The position numbers were made by a program, and so were the translations under genes. A stretch of 20,228 bases of DNA, taken from NCBI GenBank assembly GCA_902492545.1, contig CABULX010000029.1, positions 1-20,228 of the forward strand, in the 5' to 3' direction. Position 1 is the stretch's first letter. The number at the start of each line of letters is the position of its first letter. The DNA comes from an uncultured Collinsella sp. (GTDB lineage: Bacteria > Actinomycetota > Coriobacteriia > Coriobacteriales > Coriobacteriaceae). Positions 8,140 to 15,630 of this stretch are shown one piece after another. Under the pieces are notes generated by a model that was not told the origin of the DNA, did no database searches, and was given only the letters and a program-made list of their open reading frames with translations.

Positions 8140-8151
8140 TAAGGAGAGCGC

Positions 8152-9483
8152 ATGAAGTACTTTGGCACCGACGGCTTTCGCGGTGAGGCCAACGTTGGGC
8201 TGACGGTAGAGCACGCTTATAAGATTGGCCGTTTTGTGGGCTGGTATTACGGCGCCAACCGCGAGCGCAAGGCACGCGTCATCGTGGGCAAGGACACGCG
8301 TCGCTCGAGTTATATGTTCGAGGCGGCGCTGGTGAGTGGCCTGGTCGCGAGCGGTGCGGACGCCTATATGCTGCACGTGATCCCCACGCCGGGCGTAGCA
8401 CATCAGACCGTGGAAGGCTGCTTCGATTGCGGCATCATGATCAGCGCGAGCCACAACCCGTTTTGCGATAACGGCATTAAGCTCGTCAATAGCGACGGTT
8501 TTAAGATGGACGAGGACGTACTGGAGCTCATCGAGGACTACGTCGATGGCAAGAGCGAGGTGCCGCTGGCCACGGGCAACCACATCGGCGCCACGGTGGA
8601 CTACATGCAGGGTCGCAACCGCTATATCGCCTCGCTCATCGCAAGCGCGAACTTTTCGCTGCAGGGCGTCAAGATCGGTCTCGACTGCGCCAACGGCTCG
8701 GCGTCCTCGGTGGCCAAGCCGGTATTCGACGCGCTGGGCGCCGATGTGCGCGTGATCAACGCCGCGCCCGATGGCTTTAACATCAACGTCGATTGTGGCT
8801 CCACGCATATGGAGCGCCTTCAGCGCCACGTGGTGGAGCAGGGTCTGGACGTGGGCTTTGCCTACGACGGCGATGCCGACCGCTGCTTGGCCGTGGACGA
8901 GCGCGGCCGCGTGGTCGACGGCGACCAGATTCTGTACGTGTGCGGCGTGTACCTGAACAAGCACGGTCGTCTTTCGGGCGGTACCGTGGTGCCGACGATT
9001 GCCAGCAACTTTGGCCTGGTCAAGTCGCTGGAGCTTGCCGGCCTGAGCGCCGTGACCAGCGGCGTGGGCGACCGTCACGTGTATGCCAAGATGCGCGAGG
9101 GCGGCTACAGCCTGGGCGGCGAGCAGACGGGCCATACGATCTTTGGCGATATCGAGCGCACGGGCGACGGCATTATGACCTCGCTGCGCGTGATGGAAGT
9201 GATTCGTGCCGAGCGCGAGACGCTCTCGCAGCTTACGGCTCCGTGCAAGTTGCTGCCGCAGGCGCAGGTTGCCGTGCGCGTGGCCGACAAGGACGCCGCA
9301 CTCGAGAACATGGGCGTGCAGGCCGCCATCGCCGAGGCCGAGGCGTCGCTGGCGGACGAGGGCCGCGTGCTGGTGCGCAAGAGCGGAACCGAGTCGGTTA
9401 TCCGCGTGCTGGCCGAGGCGCCCGACCAAGCATCCGCCGACGCCGCCATGAAGCGCATCGCAAGTGCTTTGGAAGCCCTGTAA
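8152..9483 (+). CDS. glmM: Phosphoglucosamine mutase GlmM
   Basis: GlmM interconverts glucosamine-6-phosphate and glucosamine-1-phosphate in the cytoplasm, feeding UDP-GlcNAc for peptidoglycan. The 443-residue length is normal. The N-terminal KYFGTDGFRGEAN is typical of the family. The catalytic phosphoserine is Ser100 in ISASHNP, the magnesium loop is DGDADR (239-244), the sugar-binding GGEQTGH lies in domain 3, and the phosphate-binding KSGTES (410-415) lies in domain 4. The ATG has AAGGAG (8141-8146) five bases upstream. It follows the DUF4012 gene on the same strand, with a terminator-like hairpin in the 83-base gap. It is convergent with the M32 carboxypeptidase gene. Confidence 0.96.
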   Translation: MKYFGTDGFRGEANVGLTVEHAYKIGRFVGWYYGANRERKARVIVGKDTRRSSYMFEAALVSGLVASGADAYMLHVIPTPGVAHQTVEGCFDCGIMISASHNPFCDNGIKLVNSDGFKMDEDVLELIEDYVDGKSEVPLATGNHIGATVDYMQGRNRYIASLIASANFSLQGVKIGLDCANGSASSVAKPVFDALGADVRVINAAPDGFNINVDCGSTHMERLQRHVVEQGLDVGFAYDGDADRCLAVDERGRVVDGDQILYVCGVYLNKHGRLSGGTVVPTIASNFGLVKSLELAGLSAVTSGVGDRHVYAKMREGGYSLGGEQTGHTIFGDIERTGDGIMTSLRVMEVIRAERETLSQLTAPCKLLPQAQVAVRVADKDAALENMGVQAAIAEAEASLADEGRVLVRKSGTESVIRVLAEAPDQASADAAMKRIASALEAL

Positions 9484-9519
9484 GGTAGCCATTGGGGACG
9501 TTCTTAAACGACTAGGTGG

Positions 9520-9557
9520 AAAGGGGGCGCTGCGGATTGGTTCGCGGCGCCCCCTTT
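9520..9557. terminator. Bidirectional terminator between glmM and the M32 carboxypeptidase
   Basis: An eleven-base perfect inverted repeat (AAAGGGGGCGC / GCGCCCCCTTT) extends past one mismatch with a further GCG / CGC pair around an eight-base loop. The flanking A and T bases give a short T-tract on either strand. It lies between the two convergent stop codons and can serve both genes. Confidence 0.85.
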
Positions 9558-9579
9558 GCGTTGGCGTGTCGGTTATGCC

Positions 9580-11163
9580 TTACAGTTGGTACAGCGTGGT
9601 GAACTTGTCCTGCAGGTAGCTGCAGTAGTAGCGGGCATCGAACGCCATGCCGCAGGCGCCCTTGATGAGCTCCGGCGCGTCTTTGGCGCGGCCCCACTGC
9701 CAAATGTGCTCGCCCAGCCAGGTGCGGACGGGTGCCAGGTCGCCGCTCGCACAGGCGCCATTGAGGTCGACACCGTCGCGGCACATGGCCGGCACAAACA
9801 TGGCATCGTAGGCGCTACCCAGCGCATACGTGGGGAAGTAGCCAAACGATCCGCCGCTCCAATGCGTATCCTGCAGGCAGCCGTGCGTGTCGTCGGGAAC
9901 GGGAATGCCCAGGTACTCGTCCATAAAGCGATTCCAAAGCGCGGGGATGTCCTTGGCCGTAGCCTCGCCGGCAAACAGCATGCGCTCGATCTGGTAGCGC
10001 ACCATAATATGCAGCGGATAGGTGAGCTCGTCGGCCTCGGTGCGGATCAACGACGGCTGCGCGATGTTCACGGCGCGGTAGAGCGTGTCTTCGTCGACGT
10101 CGCCGTAGACCTCGGGCGCGTGACGACGCAGCACCTCGAGCAGCGGGCCCATAAAGGCGCGGCTGCGACCCACGGTGTTCTCGAAAAAGCGGCTCTGGCT
10201 CTCGTGGATGCCCATGGAGGTGCCGCCCTCCAAGCACGTGCGCGCATAGGCGGGATTGACGCCCAGCTCGTACATGGCGTGTCCCGCCTCGTGGATGATG
10301 CTGTAGACGTTGGAGATGCAGTCGTCCTCGTAGATGTGCGTCGCGATGCGCGCATCACCCACGGCAAAGCCCTCGCTAAACGGATGCTCGGTAAAGGCAA
10401 GCGTGGTGTCGTCCAGGTCCAGGCCGACAAGCTTCATAAGGTCGAAGCTCATGGCGCGCTGGGCAGCCTCGGGCACGTGGGCGTGCAAAAAGTCGGCAGC
10501 CGGCTGCTGGCCGCGCTCGCCGATGGCGTGCACGAGCGGCACGACCGTGGCCTTGACCTCATCGCAAAACGCATCGAAGCTCTTGGCGGAAAGGCCGCGC
10601 TCGTACTGGTCGAGCCAAACGTCGTATGGATCGCGCTTGGGGTCCATGAGCTCGGCCTGATGCTTAAGTTGGGCGACGATTCTATCCACATAGGTCTCAA
10701 AGCTCGCCCAGTCGTTGGCTGCCTTGGCCTTGTGCCACACGGCGTCCGCCTCGCAGGTGAGCCTGGTCCAGGCCTCGGCTTCTTCGGTGGGGATGGCACT
10801 GGCCTCACGTTGATCGCGGCCGAGCACACGGATCTCGTCGAGCAGCTGAGGGTCGTCGATTTTGCCGCCGGCGACGGTCTCGCGCGCTAACGAGCGTACG
10901 AGCTCAACGGACTTCTCACTGGTCAGCAGCTTGTGATGCTCGCCGGCAAGCGTGCCCATGGCGTCGGCACGCGCTGCTGCGCCGTTGGCAGGAGCAATCG
11001 TCGCGCCATCGAACTCGGCAATCTTGAGCAGGTACTCGCGGGTCCACAGTTTGCCTTCGAGCTTGCGGAGCTTCTTGACGGCCTTATCGACTTTAGCAGC
11101 CTTGACGCCCTTGGCAGCCTTTGCCACGGCGGCCTTGGCCTTCTTATCGAGTTTCTTTCCCAT
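9580..11163 (-). CDS. M32-family metallocarboxypeptidase (carboxypeptidase Taq type)
   Basis: This 527-residue cytoplasmic zinc carboxypeptidase is predicted to remove C-terminal amino acids from peptides with broad specificity. The zinc site HEAGH is at residues 291-295 (in SIIHEAGHAMYELGV), and the third ligand Glu321 lies in the family motif HESQSR (320-325). The C-terminal GSFGYFPTYALGSAYDAMF is also typical. The length fits the family (about 500) plus a Lys/Ala-rich N-terminal extension of roughly 40 residues (GKKLDKKAKAAVAKAAKG), which may be a lysine-rich helix. No signal peptide is present. The start at 11163 has AAGGATAT upstream. It is divergent from the pheST leader and convergent with glmM. 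Confidence 0.95.
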   Translation of the reverse strand: MGKKLDKKAKAAVAKAAKGVKAAKVDKAVKKLRKLEGKLWTREYLLKIAEFDGATIAPANGAAARADAMGTLAGEHHKLLTSEKSVELVRSLARETVAGGKIDDPQLLDEIRVLGRDQREASAIPTEEAEAWTRLTCEADAVWHKAKAANDWASFETYVDRIVAQLKHQAELMDPKRDPYDVWLDQYERGLSAKSFDAFCDEVKATVVPLVHAIGERGQQPAADFLHAHVPEAAQRAMSFDLMKLVGLDLDDTTLAFTEHPFSEGFAVGDARIATHIYEDDCISNVYSIIHEAGHAMYELGVNPAYARTCLEGGTSMGIHESQSRFFENTVGRSRAFMGPLLEVLRRHAPEVYGDVDEDTLYRAVNIAQPSLIRTEADELTYPLHIMVRYQIERMLFAGEATAKDIPALWNRFMDEYLGIPVPDDTHGCLQDTHWSGGSFGYFPTYALGSAYDAMFVPAMCRDGVDLNGACASGDLAPVRTWLGEHIWQWGRAKDAPELIKGACGMAFDARYYCSYLQDKFTTLYQL

Positions 11164-11281
11164 ACCATATCCTTGATCTCGCAGGTCGCCCGTCGCACGC
11201 GGCGGCGCGGCCAGTTTGCACAGCTACCTGCCTTGTACCCAGCGCGAACAAAACGGAACGCGGCGATGCGCTCGCGAAATG

Positions 11282-11290
11282 TGTTATCCT
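11282..11290 (+). promoter_or_regulatory. Possible extended -10 promoter of the pheST leader
   Basis: TGT followed by TATCCT (11285-11290) forms an extended -10 element ending about ten bases before the first base of the T-box Stem I, the expected distance to a transcription start. No good -35 hexamer is visible. Confidence 0.4.
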
Positions 11291-11300
11291 ATAGCCCAAT

Positions 11301-11582
11301 GCGTTGACGGAGAGGGTTTTGCCCGCCGTGTCGCCGGCAAGAGAGGGAAGGTCATGGGCTGCAAGCCTTCCTGCGGTGGCAAGGGCCAAGCGTTCACTCC
11401 CGAGCAGCGACCTCAACGGGCGCGCGGCCAGCGGCGGCGATGTCCCCAGTAGGGAAGCCGTGAGCCTCGCGACAAGGGGCAAAGAGTGGGCGCGGCGGGC
11501 CAGACATCCGTCGGGTCAAACAAGGTGGTACCGCGGAATTCAACCGTCCTTGGGCAATGCACATGCCCGAGGACGGTTTTTT
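11301..11582 (+). promoter_or_regulatory. T-box riboswitch (tRNA-Phe sensing) of pheST
   Basis: The leader has the parts of a transcriptional T-box. Stem I is closed by CGTTGA (11302-11307) and TCAACG (11413-11418), with a GGAGAGG kink-turn-like segment after its 5' strand. A likely specifier is UUC (11393-11395) followed by A, a phenylalanine codon. The T-box core GGTGGTACCGCGG spans 11524-11536; its UGGU bulge (11526-11529) would pair with the ACCA end of uncharged tRNA-Phe. CAAGG (11521-11525) can pair with CCTTG (11548-11552) to form the antiterminator, competing with the terminator stem. Uncharged tRNA-Phe would thus switch on pheS and pheT. The class is certain from the core motif; the specifier position is inferred from folding by eye and agrees with the downstream genes. 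Confidence 0.92.
11544..11582 (+). terminator. Regulated terminator of the T-box leader
   Basis: A twelve-base-pair stem (CCGTCCTTGGGC / GCCCGAGGACGG, one G-U pair) with a nine-base loop is followed by six T. Its 5' arm shares CCTTG with the antiterminator helix, so the two structures exclude each other. When tRNA-Phe is charged, transcription should stop here. Confidence 0.92.
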
Positions 11583-11667
11583 GTTACCGAACCGGGCCGC
11601 GCATCCGCAGCATCGGGCGGCGTCAGCCGTCCTGGAGCACGGATGCGCGAGAGATGAAAGGGAAGAC

Positions 11668-12744
11668 ATGAGTCTGATTGATGATCTGGTCAAACTCGAG
11701 GAAGAGGCCAAGGAGCTCGTCGCCGGCGCCGACGACGCCGCCAAGCTCGAGGCCGCGCGCGTTGAGCTGCTCGGCCGCAAGGGCCGTATCACCGGCCTGA
11801 TGCGCATGATGGGCAAGCTCGCCCCCGAGGATCGTCCCATGATGGGCAAACGCGCCAACGAGATGCGCCAGCTGATCGAGGGCATGCTCGACGAGCGTAC
11901 CACCGAGATGAAGGCCGCTGCCCTCAAACACGCACTCGAGCACGAGGCCGTCGACATCACGCTGCCGGGCATCCGTCCGCAGATCGGTCACCAGCACCTG
12001 ATCAAGCAGATCATCGAGGAGGCCGAGGATATCTTCTGCGGTATCGGCTACACCGTCGAGTCCGGCCCCATGGTCGATACCTCCTACTACAACTTCACCG
12101 CGCTCAACGCGCCCATGGATCACCCGAGCCGCTCGGCTCGCGACACGTTCTATGTGGTCGACAACAACCCCGGCAGCGTCGCGCATCCCGAGGCTCACGC
12201 TCACGGCGAGTCCGACGTACTGCTGCGCACCCAGACCTCGGGCGTGCAGATCCACACCATGGAGTCGCAGAAGCCGCCCATCTACATGATCTGCCCGGGC
12301 ACCGTCTACCGTCCCGACACGGCCGACGCCTGCCACCTGCCGCAGTTCAACCAGATTGAGGGCCTGGTCGTCGACGAGGGCATCACCTTTGGCGATCTTA
12401 AGGGCACGCTCGACCACTTTGTTAAGTGCATGTTTGGCGAGGACCGCAAGACGCGCTACCGCCCGCATTTCTTCCCCTTCACCGAGCCTTCTTGCGAGGT
12501 GGACGTGAGCTGCCACGTCTGCGGCGGCAAGGGCTGCAACTTCTGCAAGCACAGCGGATGGATCGAGATCCTGGGCTGCGGCATGGTCGACCCCAACGTC
12601 CTGATCAACTGCGGCATCGACCCCGAGAAGTACACCGGCTTCGCCTTTGGTATTGGCGCCGAGCGCGTCGCGGCACTGCGCTACGACCTGCCCGACCTCA
12701 GAACTCTCATGACGGGTGATATGCGCTTCTTGAATCAGTTCTAG
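11668..12744 (+). CDS. pheS: Phenylalanyl-tRNA synthetase alpha subunit
   Basis: PheS is the catalytic subunit of the cytoplasmic alpha2-beta2 synthetase that charges tRNA-Phe. The 358-residue protein starts with a coiled-coil arm (about residues 1-90, rich in Glu, Ala, Lys) and continues with the class II catalytic domain. Motif 2 lies in GTVYRPDTADACHLPQFNQI (from about residue 211) and motif 3 in GIGAERVAALRYDLPDLR (from about 327). A cysteine cluster CHVCGGKGCNFC (about 282-293) precedes GWIEILGCGMVDP and is common in bacterial PheS. The ATG at 11668 has AAAGGGAAG upstream; the frame extends back to 11557 but only through the T-box terminator. It is co-transcribed with pheT and controlled by the T-box. 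Confidence 0.96.
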   Translation: MSLIDDLVKLEEEAKELVAGADDAAKLEAARVELLGRKGRITGLMRMMGKLAPEDRPMMGKRANEMRQLIEGMLDERTTEMKAAALKHALEHEAVDITLPGIRPQIGHQHLIKQIIEEAEDIFCGIGYTVESGPMVDTSYYNFTALNAPMDHPSRSARDTFYVVDNNPGSVAHPEAHAHGESDVLLRTQTSGVQIHTMESQKPPIYMICPGTVYRPDTADACHLPQFNQIEGLVVDEGITFGDLKGTLDHFVKCMFGEDRKTRYRPHFFPFTEPSCEVDVSCHVCGGKGCNFCKHSGWIEILGCGMVDPNVLINCGIDPEKYTGFAFGIGAERVAALRYDLPDLRTLMTGDMRFLNQF

Positions 12745-12756
12745 GCTGCGGCTTGC

Positions 12757-12841
12757 CCAAGCACGGCACCTCGGCGCTCATTCGTCGCTTGCGTACCAAA
12801 GTACGCGGCGCTCCTCTTTCGGGCCGATCTGCCGCACTTGG
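12757..12841. repeat. Long imperfect palindrome between pheS and pheT
   Basis: The core is a perfect inverted repeat, GCGTAC (12791-12796) and GTACGC (12801-12806), around CAAA. The outer arms CCAAG-CA-CGGCA and TGCCG-CA-CTTGG at both ends also pair except for two central mismatches, and GGC / GCC blocks pair in between. An 8-base direct repeat CGGCGCTC occurs on each side of the core. The whole could fold into one extended, bulged hairpin of about 85 bases in DNA or in the pheST mRNA. It has no T-run, so it does not look like an intrinsic terminator. It resembles a dispersed extragenic palindrome, but copy number cannot be judged here. Confidence 0.6.
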
Positions 12842-12928
12842 ACAACCCTCGCTTTGTAAGGAATGTTCACAAAGTTGAAGTTTCCACCTGCATCTCTTCG
12901 CAGGCTTTCAGTATGAAAGGAGAGCTAG

Positions 12929-15382
12929 ATGCGTGTTTCTTACGACTGGCTCAAGACCATGATCGATATTCCGGAGGATCCCAAGACCCTTTCGGACGAA
13001 TATATCCGTACCGGCACCGAGGTCGAGGCGATCGACACCGTGGGCGAGTCCTTCGACCACGTGGTGACCGCCAAGGTGCTCACCAAGACCCCGCACCCCG
13101 ATAGCGACCACATGTATGTGTGCTCGGTCGACGTGGGTGACAAGAACCTCGACGCCGACGGCAACCCCGCTCCGCTGCAGATCGTCTGCGGCGCGCAGAA
13201 CTTCGAGGCCGGCGACCACATCGTCACGGCCATGATTGGCGCCGTGCTTCCCGGCGACGTCAAGATCAAGAAGAGCAAGCTTCGCGGCGTCGTGTCCATG
13301 GGCATGAACTGCTCCGCGCGCGAGCTCGGCTTGGGCGGCGACCACTCCGGCATCATGATCCTGCCCGAGGATACGCCCTGCGGCATGCCGTTTGCCGAGT
13401 ACGTGGGCTCGAGTGATACCGTGCTCGACTGCGAGATTACGCCCAACCGCCCCGACTGCCTGTCCATGATCGGCATGGCCCGCGAGACCGGCGCCATCTT
13501 CGACCGCGATTTCCACGTTGAGCTGCCCGCCATTAAGGCCGAGGCCGGCCGCGCGACCGACGACGAGCTTTCCGTCGAGATCGCTGACGAGGGCCTGTGC
13601 GACCGCTACGTTGCCCGCATCGTGCGCAACGTCAAGGTCGGCCCGTCGCCCGACTGGATGGTCAAGCGCCTCAACGCCCTGGGCGTGCGTCCGCACAACA
13701 ACATCGTCGACATCACCAACTATGTGATGATGCTCACCGGTCAGCCGCTGCACGCCTTTGACCTGGACACCTTTGCCGAGCGCGATGGCCATCGTCGCGT
13801 GGTGGTTCGCGCCGCCCAACAGGACGAGAAGTTTACGACCCTCGACGGCGAGGAGCGCACGCTCGACGCCGGCATGGGCCTCATCACCGACGGCGAGCGC
13901 CCCGTGGCGTTGGCCGGCGTTATGGGTGGCATGGATTCCGAGATCGAGGACGATACCGTTGACGTGATGGTCGAGAGTGCCTGCTTCAACGCCGGCCGCA
14001 CCTCGCACACCAGCCGCGACCTTTCGCTGATCTCCGACGCCTCCATCCGCTTTGAGCGCCAGGTCGACGAGACCGGCTGCGTGGACGTCGCCAATGTGAC
14101 GTGCGCGCTCATCGAGGAGATCGCCGGCGGCGAGGTTGCTCCCGGCTATGTCGACGTTTTCCCCGCGCCCAAGACCATCGACAGCATTAAGCTGCGCCTG
14201 GCCCGCGTGCACGCCATCTGCGGTGCCGACATCGAGCCCGACTTTATCGAGCGCTCGCTCACCCGCCTGGGCTGCACCGTCGAGCGCGACGGCGAGGACT
14301 TTATGGTCACGCCGCCGAGCTTCCGTCCCGACCTGCCGCGTGAGATCGACCTGATCGAGGAGGTTCTGCGCCTGTGGGGCATGGGTCGCGTCACGGCGAC
14401 CATTCCGGCTGCCAAGAACCACATCGGCGGTCTGACGCGCGAGCAGAAGCTTACCCGCAAGGTTGGCGAGATCCTGCGCGCCTGTGGCCTCAACGAGACC
14501 ACGACCTTTGGCTTTGCCGCCCCGGGCGACCTGGAGAAGATTGGCATGTCCACCGAGGGCCGCGGCTGCCCCGTGGTGCTCATGAACCCGCTGGTCGCCG
14601 AGCAGACCGAGATGCGTCGTTCGCTGCTGCCGGGCCTGCTGCAGTCCGTGGCCTACAACGAGGCGCACGGTACGCCCAACGTGCACCTGTACGAGGTCGG
14701 CAGCCTGTTCCACGGTCGCGAGAACGCCAGCCTGCCCAAGGAGACCAAGTCCGTGGCGGGTGTGCTCTCGGGCCAGTGGAGCGAGCAGTCCTGGAGCATG
14801 AAGTACCGCAAGCTGCGCTTCTTCTTTGGCAAGGGCATTGTCGAGGAGCTGCTTGCCCAGTTGCGCATCGAGAAGGTCCGCTTCCGTCCCGTCGAGGGCG
14901 AGGGCTACGCTTTCTTGCAGCCGGGTCGTGCGGCCGAGGTTCTGTCCGGCGGCACCGTGCTGGGCTGGGTCGGCGAGATTCACCCCGAGGCGCGCGAGGC
15001 GATGGGCATCGATGAGGTCGTCGTTGCCTTTGAGCTCGATCTGGACAAGCTGATCAAGGGCGCCCGCAACCAGGAGAACTACCGCGAGTTCTCGCAGTAC
15101 CCTGCCGTTGAGCACGACCTTGCTATCGTGGTCGATAACTCCGTGACCTGCGAGGACCTTGAGCGCCGCATTACCAGCGCCGGCGGCAAGTTGCTCGAGG
15201 GTGTGCGTCTGTTCGACGTCTACCGCGATCCGGTCCGCGTGGGCGTGGGCAAGAAGTCCATGGCCTTTGCGCTTACGTATCGCTCCGACGACCACACGCT
15301 CACCAGCGAAGAGGTCGAAAAAGCGCACCAGAAGATCGTCACCAAGGTGTGCAAGGGCGTAAACGGCGAGGTCCGCGGCTAG
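12929..15382 (+). CDS. pheT: Phenylalanyl-tRNA synthetase beta subunit
   Basis: PheT is the beta subunit, binding tRNA-Phe and editing misacylated Tyr-tRNA-Phe. The 817 residues show the usual bacterial order. An N-terminal part (MRVSYDWLKTMIDIP) comes first, then the EMAP-like tRNA-binding domain (about 42-160, TPHPDSDHMYVCSVDVG). The B3/B4 editing domain follows (about 215-390, including MMLTGQPLHAFDLD). The B5 domain (about 405-475), a catalytic-like core, and the C-terminal FDX-ACB anticodon-binding domain (about 722-816) complete it. The ATG at 12929 follows AAAGGAGAG with good spacing. It lies 184 bases after pheS with a long palindrome in the gap, and is expected to be under the same T-box. 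Confidence 0.97.
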   Translation: MRVSYDWLKTMIDIPEDPKTLSDEYIRTGTEVEAIDTVGESFDHVVTAKVLTKTPHPDSDHMYVCSVDVGDKNLDADGNPAPLQIVCGAQNFEAGDHIVTAMIGAVLPGDVKIKKSKLRGVVSMGMNCSARELGLGGDHSGIMILPEDTPCGMPFAEYVGSSDTVLDCEITPNRPDCLSMIGMARETGAIFDRDFHVELPAIKAEAGRATDDELSVEIADEGLCDRYVARIVRNVKVGPSPDWMVKRLNALGVRPHNNIVDITNYVMMLTGQPLHAFDLDTFAERDGHRRVVVRAAQQDEKFTTLDGEERTLDAGMGLITDGERPVALAGVMGGMDSEIEDDTVDVMVESACFNAGRTSHTSRDLSLISDASIRFERQVDETGCVDVANVTCALIEEIAGGEVAPGYVDVFPAPKTIDSIKLRLARVHAICGADIEPDFIERSLTRLGCTVERDGEDFMVTPPSFRPDLPREIDLIEEVLRLWGMGRVTATIPAAKNHIGGLTREQKLTRKVGEILRACGLNETTTFGFAAPGDLEKIGMSTEGRGCPVVLMNPLVAEQTEMRRSLLPGLLQSVAYNEAHGTPNVHLYEVGSLFHGRENASLPKETKSVAGVLSGQWSEQSWSMKYRKLRFFFGKGIVEELLAQLRIEKVRFRPVEGEGYAFLQPGRAAEVLSGGTVLGWVGEIHPEAREAMGIDEVVVAFELDLDKLIKGARNQENYREFSQYPAVEHDLAIVVDNSVTCEDLERRITSAGGKLLEGVRLFDVYRDPVRVGVGKKSMAFALTYRSDDHTLTSEEVEKAHQKIVTKVCKGVNGEVRG

Positions 15383-15492
15383 GATTTGCGCTGGGAGCGT
15401 AGGGCCTGATGGCGGTTGCTGTGGCCTTTGCGTGACCGCGGTGTTCGGTATAAGGCACCGTTGAGCCTTCATATATGACACGCGCATTACAT

Positions 15493-15527
15493 AACGGCGT
15501 GCTGCTTTGTCGGCAGTGCGCCGTTTT
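15493..15527 (+). terminator. Probable terminator of pheST
   Basis: AACGGCG (15493-15499) pairs with CGCCGTT (15519-15525). After a two-base mismatch the stem continues with CTGC / GCAG. The 3' arm runs into TTTT. It lies about 110 bases after the pheT stop codon. It overlaps the -35 element of the next operon's promoter. Confidence 0.7.
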
Positions 15528-15535
15528 GCTATGAT
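15507..15535 (+). promoter_or_regulatory. Sigma70-type promoter of the nickel/cobalt ECF operon
   Basis: TTGTCG (15507-15512), a 17-base spacer and TATGAT (15530-15535) form a good housekeeping promoter. Transcription would start near 15542, a few bases before the inverted repeat at 15546-15573 and about 90 bases before the permease ATG. The -35 hexamer falls inside the loop and 3' arm of the pheST terminator hairpin. Confidence 0.7.
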
Positions 15536-15545
15536 AGCCCGCGGC

Positions 15546-15573
15546 GTGTTACGAATCTGACAATGCGTAACAC
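15546..15573. promoter_or_regulatory. NikR-type operator (inverted repeat)
   Basis: GTGTTACG (15546-15553) and CGTAACAC (15566-15573) form a perfect 8+8 inverted repeat; as GTGTTAC and GTAACAC the spacer is 14 bases. From memory, comparative work on nickel regulons described GTGTTAC-N13/14-GTAACAC as the NikR site of Desulfovibrio-type regulons, distinct from the E. coli form GTATGA-N16-TCATAC. The site begins about four bases after the predicted transcription start, so a bound repressor would block initiation or escape. No nikR gene is in the window. Confidence 0.75.
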
Positions 15574-15630
15574 TGACAAGGTGATTTAAGCGGCGTTGCA
15601 ATTTCGTGCGCCGATAACCGGGAGGCGTAC

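Noticed and set aside
8023..9492. 489-codon minus-strand frame opposite glmM
   Set aside because: Composition (His/Ala/Arg-rich) and exact antiparallel placement over glmM mark it as a shadow.
12845..12928. Small hairpin CCTGC / GCAGG before pheT as a second riboswitch
   Set aside because: Only five base pairs, no T-run and no conserved motif; likely chance.
12908..15601. 897-codon open frame on the minus strand opposite pheT
   Set aside because: It is a shadow of pheT in high-GC DNA; its translation is rich in His, Ala, Val and Arg with no domain, while pheT is unmistakable on the other strand.
15383..15630. Cobalamin riboswitch upstream of the CbiM/NikM operon
   Set aside because: The conserved B12-box and core elements are not visible; the gap is filled by a terminator, a promoter and an inverted repeat.
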